Source of the DNA: Marseilla massiliensis
Lineage (GTDB): Bacteria; Bacteroidota; Bacteroidia; Bacteroidales; Bacteroidaceae
Assembly (NCBI RefSeq): GCF_016899855.1
Contig: NZ_JACJJG010000008.1
Coordinates: 1 to 62,814, forward strand
Direction of reading: 5' to 3'
Length of the DNA stretch: 62,814 nucleotides
Of this stretch, positions 33,752 through 41,802 are shown piece by piece (within the stretch, counting starts at the first letter, position 1; each line of letters begins with the position of its first letter). A program made the position numbers and the translations under genes. Below the pieces are notes generated by a model. The model worked only from the letters and a program-made list of their open reading frames with translations. It searched no databases and was not told where the DNA came from.

Positions 33752-36700
33752 ATGTATAAACTAATGTTATGGTGCTTCATGCTGTTCGCATGGTGCGCTA
33801 ACCTAAACGCGCAGAACGTAGTCAAAGGCTCGGTGCTTGACGCATCGCACAACAACGAGCCGCTGATTGGCGCCACTGTGCAAGTGCCAGGAACGTCGAC
33901 AGGCGTGGTGGCAGATTTGGATGGTAACTTTACAATCTCTCTCCCTGAAGGCAAGAACGTCATTCAGGTGTCTATGATTGGTTACAAGACGCAAGTAATC
34001 AACGTTAAAGGAAAGACCAGCGTACAGGTTCTTCTTGAAGAGGAGGCCAACGAAATGGAAGAGCTCGTAGTTGTAGGCTACGGTACAATGAAGAAGCGCG
34101 ACCTCAGCGGCTCCATCTCGCAGATAAAAGGCGACGACCTTATGCAGGGTAACGCTACTGACGTAGCTCATGGACTGCAAGGCAAGATTGCAGGTGTACA
34201 GGTTAACCAGAGCGACGGTTCGCCTGGCGCAGGAGTCACTATTACCGTGCGTGGCGCCAACTCTTTCACAACCAGTTCGCAGCCTCTCTACATCGTTGAC
34301 GGCGTACCTTACGGAACAAACCCCAACGGCACTCCGTCGTCAAGCGCCAACGAGGGCAACAACCAGTTCTCGTCACCGCTGTCGATGATCAACCCTAACG
34401 ATATCGAGAAAATCGAGGTGCTCAAGGATGCATCGGCTACAGCCATCTACGGTTCACGTGGCGCCAACGGCGTTGTCATCATTACAACAAAGAAAGGAAA
34501 AGAAAGCGACGGTGGTAAACCAACCATCGAGCTTAACGTAAAGCTGGGTATACAAACCGTGGCGAAGCGTCTTAATGTGCTCAATCCATACACTTACGCA
34601 ATATACCAGAACGAGCAATACGCCAACAGCCATTACTACGAAGGCAGCACAGCGGCGTTCCCTTACCGAGGTGAATGGGATTACCCGTACGTAAACGGCA
34701 ATTACATATATGATGCGGGTACATATAACCCCAGCCCCGAAGATTTCCTCAACCCGGGCATACGCACTGACGAATACGGTAACGTTGACGAAGTGGCCAT
34801 TGCTGACTGGCAGGACGAGATTTTCCAGACTGCTTTCCAGCAGGACTACAGCGTAAGCGTAAGTAACGGTAACAGCAAGGGCTGGTACAACTTCTCGGGT
34901 AACTTCACGAAGCAGGACGGTACGATAAAGAACACGGGCTTTGAACGTTACGGTATTTCAATCAACATCGGTCGCCACATAACCGACTGGCTGGAGATTG
35001 GTACAAGCTCGTTCTTCACAAATACGACAACGGACTTCCAACGTACCGGTTCCGAAAACACCGGTGTAATACGTTCGGCACTTATCTTCCCGCCTACCTA
35101 CGGAGTGCATACCGAAACTGAACAGCTCGATGAATTAAACTGGCTCGCGACCAATCCTGTAAACTATGTAAACGGAGCAAAAGACCAGCTGAAACAAATA
35201 AGTTGGTTCTCAAGCAGCTATGTTGAAGTAAAATTAGCGCCATGGTTGCGTTTCCGCCAGAACCTCGGTCTTGGATATAACGACGGACACCGCGGTACAT
35301 ACTATGACCGCCACACCCAGGAAGGACGTACTCCAAACAATGGTTTGGCAGGAAAGGCTACAAGCATATGGAAGAGTTTTACCGCGGAAAGTATCCTTAC
35401 GTTCGACAAGAAGTGGGGAGTACACGCCCTTAACGCAGTAGTCGGTATGACATTTGAAAAAGGAACGGGCGAAAATACGTCAATGTCGGCAACAAACTTC
35501 CCGACCGACTACACCCAAGACAATGACATGAGCCTTGCGCTCGACCGTGCGACAATAGCCAGCAGCACAACTGAACAGGCTCTCGAGTCATTCCTCGGAC
35601 GTATCAACTATACCTTGATGGACAAATATATCTTCACGGCAAGTGTCCGTACCGACGGTAGCTCAAGTTTCGCTGAGAACAACAAGTGGGCAACCTTCCT
35701 CTCCGGAGCGTTCGCATGGAGGGCAAGTGAAGAGAAATTCATCCAGGACCTCAACATTTTCTCTAACCTGAAGTTCCGCCTCAGCTTCGGACAAACAGGT
35801 AACCAGGCCATCGGTGCGTACCGTACGCTCGAAATGCTGAATGCCGCTAACTATCCGTATAACGGTAATCTTGAAGGTGGTATGTCCATGGTTGACTGGC
35901 GCGGACCGACCAATCCCGACCTGAAATGGGAAACGACAGACCAATTCAACGCCGGTATCGACATGGGATTCATGGACAACCGTCTTTCGTTCACGGTTGA
36001 CTACTATTATAAAAAGACGCGTGATCTGCTCCAAAACGTCACCATTCCTGGCAGTTCCGGCTTTACCCAAATGCTTGTAAACAGCGGTAACGTAACCAAT
36101 GAAGGTCTTGAGTTCACGCTCAACTACGACGTATTCCGCAAATCTCCGGTAAGATGGAATATCGCGGCTAACCTCTCTTTCAACCGCAACCGTATCGGAG
36201 GACTTGAAGGTGACCAGTACGCAACATCGCTTTGGAGCGCTGCCGACCAGGCATTCCTCCAACGCAACGGCTGTCCTATAGGAACTATCTACGGATATGT
36301 TGAGGACGGATTCTTCGACAACATTGCCGAAGTGCGTTCGTTCCCTGCATACGCCAACCTTTCAGACGCGGCTGCATTGCAACGCGTAGGCGAGATAAAG
36401 TACCGTGACTTGAACGGAGACGGACAGATAACAGCTGCCGACCGCACGATAATAGGCGACACTAATCCCGACTTTACGTATGGTTTCACCAGCAACCTGT
36501 CGTGGAAGAACTTTACACTTTCATTCATGTTGCAAGGTTCGCAAGGCAATGACATCCTGAACTACAACCTCACAGACATCGAGATGGGCAACTACGGAAA
36601 CATCACACAGGAAGCATACGACTCCCGATGGACGGTAGAGAACGCCGCCAACGCTAAATGGCCGAAACCAACCGCAGGATACACACGCGAATGGCTGTTC

Positions 36701-36958
36701 AGTGACAGATATGTTGAAAACGGCAGCTACCTTAAGATGAAATACATCACCCTGTCATACGATTGGCTTAAACCGTTCCCTGGAATCCAGAAACTGAACA
36801 TTTCGTTCACTGCAAACAACGTCTTCACCATCACAAACTACAGTTGGTTTGATCCTGACGTAAATGCCGGTGGAGCAAATGCAGCAACACCTGGAGTTGA
36901 CAGTTATTCATATCCGAGCGCGCGTACATTTACGCTTGGACTCAATTTCACATTCTAA
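33752..36958 (+). CDS. SusC-like TonB-dependent outer membrane transporter
   Basis: The product has 1,068 residues: signal peptide, a carboxypeptidase-regulatory-like domain (KGSVLDASHNNEPLIGATVQ), the MEELVVVGYGTMKKRDLSGS TonB box/plug motif of SusC proteins, the plug (YIVDGVPY, IEVLKDASATAIYGSRGANG) and a beta-barrel ending in YPSARTFTLGLNFTF. It imports oligosaccharides released by the mannanase, with the SusD lid. It is followed after 14 bases by the SusD gene. Confidence 0.96.
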   Translation: MYKLMLWCFMLFAWCANLNAQNVVKGSVLDASHNNEPLIGATVQVPGTSTGVVADLDGNFTISLPEGKNVIQVSMIGYKTQVINVKGKTSVQVLLEEEANEMEELVVVGYGTMKKRDLSGSISQIKGDDLMQGNATDVAHGLQGKIAGVQVNQSDGSPGAGVTITVRGANSFTTSSQPLYIVDGVPYGTNPNGTPSSSANEGNNQFSSPLSMINPNDIEKIEVLKDASATAIYGSRGANGVVIITTKKGKESDGGKPTIELNVKLGIQTVAKRLNVLNPYTYAIYQNEQYANSHYYEGSTAAFPYRGEWDYPYVNGNYIYDAGTYNPSPEDFLNPGIRTDEYGNVDEVAIADWQDEIFQTAFQQDYSVSVSNGNSKGWYNFSGNFTKQDGTIKNTGFERYGISINIGRHITDWLEIGTSSFFTNTTTDFQRTGSENTGVIRSALIFPPTYGVHTETEQLDELNWLATNPVNYVNGAKDQLKQISWFSSSYVEVKLAPWLRFRQNLGLGYNDGHRGTYYDRHTQEGRTPNNGLAGKATSIWKSFTAESILTFDKKWGVHALNAVVGMTFEKGTGENTSMSATNFPTDYTQDNDMSLALDRATIASSTTEQALESFLGRINYTLMDKYIFTASVRTDGSSSFAENNKWATFLSGAFAWRASEEKFIQDLNIFSNLKFRLSFGQTGNQAIGAYRTLEMLNAANYPYNGNLEGGMSMVDWRGPTNPDLKWETTDQFNAGIDMGFMDNRLSFTVDYYYKKTRDLLQNVTIPGSSGFTQMLVNSGNVTNEGLEFTLNYDVFRKSPVRWNIAANLSFNRNRIGGLEGDQYATSLWSAADQAFLQRNGCPIGTIYGYVEDGFFDNIAEVRSFPAYANLSDAAALQRVGEIKYRDLNGDGQITAADRTIIGDTNPDFTYGFTSNLSWKNFTLSFMLQGSQGNDILNYNLTDIEMGNYGNITQEAYDSRWTVENAANAKWPKPTAGYTREWLFSDRYVENGSYLKMKYITLSYDWLKPFPGIQKLNISFTANNVFTITNYSWFDPDVNAGGANAATPGVDSYSYPSARTFTLGLNFTF

Positions 36959-36972
36959 ACAGATATATAAAA

Positions 36973-38730
36973 ATGAAAAAGATTATATTATCAGCCCTCA
37001 CGCTCCTTATGGGCGCAAGCGCGTTTAACGGCTGTACAAGCTGGATAGAGGAAGACCCGGACAGCTTCATCACTCCCGACATGGTTGGCGACAGCGAGGA
37101 CGCAGCTTCACAATGGGTAACGGGCGTTTACAGCAAGTGGGTGAACGACATGTTCCGCTGGGGTTATTTCCCGAGAGTTCTTGAGCAAGACGCCGACTAT
37201 ATATCAGGTCCCGACTGGCTGTTCGGCAGCTTCGGAGCCGGCAACTTCCAAGGAACTGACGACGCCTTGGCATTACAGGATGCGCTCTGGAACGGTTGTT
37301 ACAACCTCATAGGCCGCGCCAATCTGGCAGAAAGGCACATCCGTGCAATGAACAACATAACCGACGCCGTAAAAAACAATGCAATAGGCGAGGTAAAATT
37401 CCACAAGGCTTTCGCATATTTCCTGCTGGTACGTGCATACGGACCTGTTCCCGTACAACCTGAAGTCGACACTTCAGACAAGAACCAACCGCGCCAGAGC
37501 GTCGACTCAGTGTACACCTACATCATAAACAACCTTCAGGATGCGGCTTACATGATGTATAAGAACACCGACCAGGCATACCAGGCGGGCCACGTGAACG
37601 CAGGTAGCGCAGCAGGATTGCTTGCCAAAGTCTATGCGACCATGGCCGCAGCGGCAATGCCGGCTGGAACTCAAATAACCGTAAGGACGGGAGGCGCATA
37701 CGACGGAGATGGCGACGACAAAGCTTACGCACCGTTAAGAAGCATGACATTCAGCAAGAGAGCCGTAAGCGGATACGAGAACATGGACTCGCACGAGCTG
37801 TACACTCTTGCCGCACAATGGGCTCACGACGTTATCACGGGCGAATACGGTGATTATGAACTGCTGCCTTACAACCAATTATGGCTGAAGTCCTCATGCA
37901 CCGCTTCGGAGTTTATGTTCTCAGTAGCGTCGGCTGACGGCAACGACACTTACTCCACACAAGTGCACACTCAGTATGCAGGCTACCTGATGGCTCCCGG
38001 CTCCGACTTCATAGCAAGCGGTGGCTGGACTGGCTGCACACGCCACTGGTACGATTTGTTCGAACACGACGACTACCGAATAACACAAGGCGTAAGGCAC
38101 CGCTGGCGCGTAAACGGACATCAAGACGGCAACCTTGGCTTCTTCTATCCGTTGACTGAGGAATACAGTATCATGGCAACCGGAACCAACTTGGCCGGAG
38201 AACGGGTTGGAGAACCCAGCGGAATATACGCTGACGGCGTTAGTTACTATTATAATATGACAAGCGAATGCCTCGCGTTCACGACAAAATACTCCGACGT
38301 AACAAATGCCGCGACGGAGAATGCGGACGCCAACTGGCCTTTCCTGCGCTACGCCGACGTCAAGCTCATCTATGCCGAAGCAGAGAACGAGCTTGGACAT
38401 CCCGAAGAAGCAATAATACATCTCAACGACGTACGCAGGCGTTCTAACGCCGCAGAGGCTTCCCTCACGGGCAACGGAGCGCTCGACACCCAGGAAAAGA
38501 TGCGTAGCGCCATAATCGAGGAGCGCGCCAAAGAATTCGCTTGCGAGGCTGACCGCCGCTGGGACCTCATACGCTGGGGCATATACCTTGATGCAATGAA
38601 CGCTATCGGTACCAACGAAGACAGCAACGGCAACAAGACCCGTACGGAGCGTAACCTGCTGTTCCCGATACCAAACTCCGAATTTAACACCAACCACGCC
38701 ATCACTGAGAACAACCCAGGATGGGCTTAA
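36973..38730 (+). CDS. SusD-like outer membrane glycan-binding lipoprotein
   Basis: The product has 585 residues with a lipobox (SAFNGCTSW) and SusD domains: four TPR-like helical pairs, including ALWNGCYNLIGRANLAERHI, and the conserved end FLRYADVKLIYAEAENELG, IEERAKEFACEADRRWDLIRWG and NLLFPIPNSEFNTN. It forms the lid on SusC and captures oligosaccharides at the surface. The length is slightly above the usual 520-550 residues. Confidence 0.96.
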   Translation: MKKIILSALTLLMGASAFNGCTSWIEEDPDSFITPDMVGDSEDAASQWVTGVYSKWVNDMFRWGYFPRVLEQDADYISGPDWLFGSFGAGNFQGTDDALALQDALWNGCYNLIGRANLAERHIRAMNNITDAVKNNAIGEVKFHKAFAYFLLVRAYGPVPVQPEVDTSDKNQPRQSVDSVYTYIINNLQDAAYMMYKNTDQAYQAGHVNAGSAAGLLAKVYATMAAAAMPAGTQITVRTGGAYDGDGDDKAYAPLRSMTFSKRAVSGYENMDSHELYTLAAQWAHDVITGEYGDYELLPYNQLWLKSSCTASEFMFSVASADGNDTYSTQVHTQYAGYLMAPGSDFIASGGWTGCTRHWYDLFEHDDYRITQGVRHRWRVNGHQDGNLGFFYPLTEEYSIMATGTNLAGERVGEPSGIYADGVSYYYNMTSECLAFTTKYSDVTNAATENADANWPFLRYADVKLIYAEAENELGHPEEAIIHLNDVRRRSNAAEASLTGNGALDTQEKMRSAIIEERAKEFACEADRRWDLIRWGIYLDAMNAIGTNEDSNGNKTRTERNLLFPIPNSEFNTNHAITENNPGWA

Positions 38731-38772
38731 CCAATGGTTGACAACTAACGTGCAGACAAAAATATCAGTAAC

Positions 38773-39960
38773 ATGAAAAAGAATATGTTAAAATACATGG
38801 CCGCAGCCCTGGCACTGTTTGCTTTCGCAAGCTGCAACGACATCGTTGATTACGACGAGGGCTACACGGCTCTTGAAGACCAGGCCAACCAAGGCGCGCC
38901 GGTAATAACCGCCGTGTACGAAGTGGGCGACACCCTGCTGGAAAACCCGATAACGGAAGGCCAGGTAGGGCAGATGATACGAATCGTGGGCCGCAACCTC
39001 AACAACGCGCGCAGCATAACGTTCAACAACGTTGAAGCCGACCTCACGCAGGTGTACACTTACTCCACGTCGGCCAACGTTGTAATACCTTCTGAACGGT
39101 CGTCTGAAGAGAACAACCAGATTGTATATACAACCGACCAAGGCTCGACGTCATACAACTTTACCGTTCCGTTCCCGCAGTTAAGCATAACCGGACTGCA
39201 AAGCGAGTTCGTCAATCCTGGCGACTCCGTGACAATCCTCGGGCTTAACTTCGACTTCTATGACTTCGGAACATCCTCACAAGTAATGCTTAACGGCACG
39301 CCACTCGGCGTAGGCTCAATCACCAACACGTCGATGAAGGCCGAGATTCCTGTCGATACGCCTGACAACAGCACGCTCGAGATTGTATATTCCAACAATG
39401 ACGGCGAACAGACCATAAGCCTGCCGTACCGTCCGACACAGAACCTTCTGTACGGCGACTTCAGCGGAGTGTCTTTCAATAATGACGGAACGATGGCTTA
39501 CAGCATCGAGGGTGACGATGCCACCTCCGCAGATGAGACCTCACTCGGACGCCAGCACCTGCATTTCACTGGTACATTCGACGCATGGGCATGGAACACC
39601 GTCGACCTCAGCTGCAACATGATCAACTCTGCCGACCTTGGCGACCTCAGCCAGGCCGGAAGCCTTGACGACTACGTGCTGAAGTTCGAGGTATATACGC
39701 CTAACGGCACTCCGCTGACTCAGGCTTCGCCACTGCAGCTCTCGTTCAACTGGGGCGACCTTTACACATGGACTCCGGGCGACGGAGCAGGCCTCAACAC
39801 GCATGACGAATGGCAGACAATAACCCTGCCGCTCGCGCCGATAGCAGTAGCCGGAATAATGGCGCCTGACACGTGGCAGTCGCTGCGCATAGCGTTCCAG
39901 CCGACGGCAGCCTACACGGCCGACTTCCGTATCGGTAACATAAGAATAGAGCGCAGGTAA
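38773..39960 (+). CDS. Surface glycan-binding protein with IPT/TIG domains
   Basis: The product has 395 residues: lipoprotein signal (ALFAFASCND), one or two IPT/TIG-like beta domains (APVITAVYEVG, GQMIRIVGRNLNNARSITF, LSITGLQSEFVNPGDSVTILG) and a C-terminal domain of about 180 residues resembling the glycan-binding domain of SGBP-B type proteins (QHLHFTGTFDAWAWNTVDL). It helps hold mannan at the surface. It takes the SusE/F place of the locus. Confidence 0.85.
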   Translation: MKKNMLKYMAAALALFAFASCNDIVDYDEGYTALEDQANQGAPVITAVYEVGDTLLENPITEGQVGQMIRIVGRNLNNARSITFNNVEADLTQVYTYSTSANVVIPSERSSEENNQIVYTTDQGSTSYNFTVPFPQLSITGLQSEFVNPGDSVTILGLNFDFYDFGTSSQVMLNGTPLGVGSITNTSMKAEIPVDTPDNSTLEIVYSNNDGEQTISLPYRPTQNLLYGDFSGVSFNNDGTMAYSIEGDDATSADETSLGRQHLHFTGTFDAWAWNTVDLSCNMINSADLGDLSQAGSLDDYVLKFEVYTPNGTPLTQASPLQLSFNWGDLYTWTPGDGAGLNTHDEWQTITLPLAPIAVAGIMAPDTWQSLRIAFQPTAAYTADFRIGNIRIERR

Positions 39961-39964
39961 ATAC

Positions 39965-40016
39965 TTTAACAAATGAAGGGGCGCACATAAAACGGTGGGC
40001 TCCTTCATCTGTTAAA
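39965..40016 (+). promoter_or_regulatory. Intercistronic hairpin before the last gene of the locus
   Basis: 39965-39982 pairs with 39999-40016 over 18 positions with one mismatch and one G-U. No T-run follows, so it more likely stabilises or partly attenuates the operon mRNA than ends it. Confidence 0.5.
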
Positions 40017-40058
40017 TAAACCAACCGAAACAATCAAATATCTAATCCAACATTAATT

Positions 40059-41438
40059 ATGAAACAAATTTTTACAACCTTACTGCTGCTTACGGCAGCT
40101 ATAATCTCAGCAAACGCAGAGATGAGAACAGTGTGGACAGGACCTCATTCAACAGGAGGCTGGAGTGGCGTGGACATACCGTCTACTAATTTTTCGTCAC
40201 TTGAATATGGAGACAAACTTGTTTTCTCAGTAGAACGAGACATTGATGGCGCTACCGCTGCAAATCAGACGTATTATCAATGTCAGGTTAACGTATGGGT
40301 TGACGGTGTAGGAACACCTATCCTCAACGGAGAAAACGGTGTAATTAATATTGAGAATGATGACGATATTGAAGTTAACCTCACCAATGAACAGGTTGAC
40401 CTAATAAAACAAAACGGCATGAGCATCAACGGGCATTACGTGATATTCAATAATATTACTGCCGGAACTGAAGAAGGCGGTGGTGACATTACTCCCGATG
40501 ATGGAACTGCCTCCGAAGTATGGAGCGGTTCAAAATCACTTGGTTGGGATTTTGAGAATAACTCTATCAACTTAAGCTATGACAGCAAAGGAGCACTCGC
40601 CAATGCCAAGATCGGAGACATTATCACCATAACTTATACGAACGCAGGTGAGAATGCCAACATCAGAATAGGCAATCCTAACGGTTGGGAGGCTTTTGAT
40701 TCGGATAGTGAGACAAGCCCTGCCGCTTCAACAGGGGAACAGACATTTTCTTATGAAATAACTGAAGCCTCTATACTGGGAATAATCCAAAGAGACGGCA
40801 TTATCATAACGGGCAATGCAGTCACCATAACCAAGGTAGAGCTTACCACCTATCCCGACAGCTATGACGCCGTAGCCGTTACAATCGGAACGGAGGGCAT
40901 TGCGACATACAGCAAAAGCGACAAGACCATAGACTTTACAAATTCCGGAATAACGGCTTATTACGCAAGCGCAGTGGAAACGGGTAGAGTAACCCTTACA
41001 CCCATAAGCATAGTGCCCGAATATACAGGCATTATCGTAAGAGGGGAAGCCGGGACTTACGAAATCCCCGTTGTTACCGATGCAGAGCCGCTCATGACCA
41101 ACTATCTCAGGGCTATAGGCGACTGGGAACAGCAGATAAGCGCGTCAGCCGAAGGCGCATCGCTCTATATCTTCAATGAAAGCGACGTTACGTTCAGCCT
41201 CGTAGCTGCCGGAACTACCGTAGAGGCCAACAAGGCTTACCTCGAGACGCCTACCGACATTACACCCGCCGAAGGCAGCATTGAGCTTGAGTTTGAAGAC
41301 GAAGGAGGAACAGGCATAAATAATATTGAGATTGATAAGACTGAGGACGACAACTACTACAACCTGCAGGGAATGCGCGTTGAGCACCCGACGAGGGGCA
41401 TTTACATCCATAACGGCAAGAAAGTCATAATCCGTTAA
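40059..41438 (+). CDS. Secreted protein with two binding-like modules and a C-terminal sorting-like tail
   Basis: The product has 459 residues with a signal peptide (TTLLLLTAAIISANAE). Two modules (TVWTGPHSTGGWSGVDI to GMSINGHYVIFNNI and EVWSGSKSLGWDFENNSI to GIIITGNAVTITKVEL) repeat the design of the 32,588-33,733 protein. The C-terminus (YYNLQGMRVEHPTRGIYIHN) is the NLQGxRV-type ending common on secreted Prevotella proteins and may be a sorting or anchoring signal. Probably a mannan-binding accessory protein; the module family is unidentified. Confidence 0.7.
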   Translation: MKQIFTTLLLLTAAIISANAEMRTVWTGPHSTGGWSGVDIPSTNFSSLEYGDKLVFSVERDIDGATAANQTYYQCQVNVWVDGVGTPILNGENGVINIENDDDIEVNLTNEQVDLIKQNGMSINGHYVIFNNITAGTEEGGGDITPDDGTASEVWSGSKSLGWDFENNSINLSYDSKGALANAKIGDIITITYTNAGENANIRIGNPNGWEAFDSDSETSPAASTGEQTFSYEITEASILGIIQRDGIIITGNAVTITKVELTTYPDSYDAVAVTIGTEGIATYSKSDKTIDFTNSGITAYYASAVETGRVTLTPISIVPEYTGIIVRGEAGTYEIPVVTDAEPLMTNYLRAIGDWEQQISASAEGASLYIFNESDVTFSLVAAGTTVEANKAYLETPTDITPAEGSIELEFEDEGGTGINNIEIDKTEDDNYYNLQGMRVEHPTRGIYIHNGKKVIIR

Positions 41439-41463
41439 ATAAGTAAATTAGTAGAATCGTTGT

Positions 41464-41503
41464 AGCGCCGTGCGCCGACACAATGTCGGAACACGGCGCT
41501 TTT
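41464..41503 (+). terminator. Terminator of the mannan utilisation operon
   Basis: AGCGCCGTG (41464-41472) pairs with CACGGCGCT (41492-41500), enclosing a second stem CCGACA/TGTCGG, and TTTT follows. A strong Rho-independent terminator 25 bases after the last gene. Confidence 0.88.
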
Positions 41504-41640
41504 CGTCGGAAAAGAACTGCGCAAGGATATCCATATTGAAAAACCGTAAGTAAACAGCGGCCGTTTGCTTACGGTTTTTCTCACAGACAGGCGCCTCCAT
41601 GCCATCCATTAATCGAGCAATGCCAATTAGATTACAATCT

Positions 41641-41722
41641 AAAATGCCGCCTCTTAGGCTGTAAAAGGCGGCCTTTGGCTGTCTAAAAGACCGTCCTTTG
41701 CAATTGCGAAGACGGCCTTTTA
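41641..41722. repeat. 22-base periodic palindromic repeat, array B
   Basis: Four units start at 41641, 41663, 41685 and 41707 (AAAATGCCGCCTCTT; AAAAGGCGGCCTTT; AAAAGACCGTCCTTT; CGAAGACGGCCTTTT), an exact 22-base step. It lies between the terminator at 41503 and mutS2. Confidence 0.72.
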
Positions 41723-41790
41723 GACTCTCCTTTCACCACCTTTTCGCTTTTTATTATCTCCCTGCGCCATTGTTTTCCATATAAAATGAG

Positions 41791-41798
41791 TAATTTTG
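41791..41798 (+). promoter_or_regulatory. -7 box of mutS2
   Basis: TAATTTTG ends 4 bases before the ATG at 41803. In Bacteroidetes the start of transcription lies about 4-8 bases after this box, so the mRNA would be leaderless or almost so. Confidence 0.6.
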
Positions 41799-41802
41799 CA
41801 GC

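Noticed and set aside
31398..41438. A regulator for the mannan locus
   Set aside because: No hybrid two-component, AraC or ECF gene lies in or beside the operon within this window.
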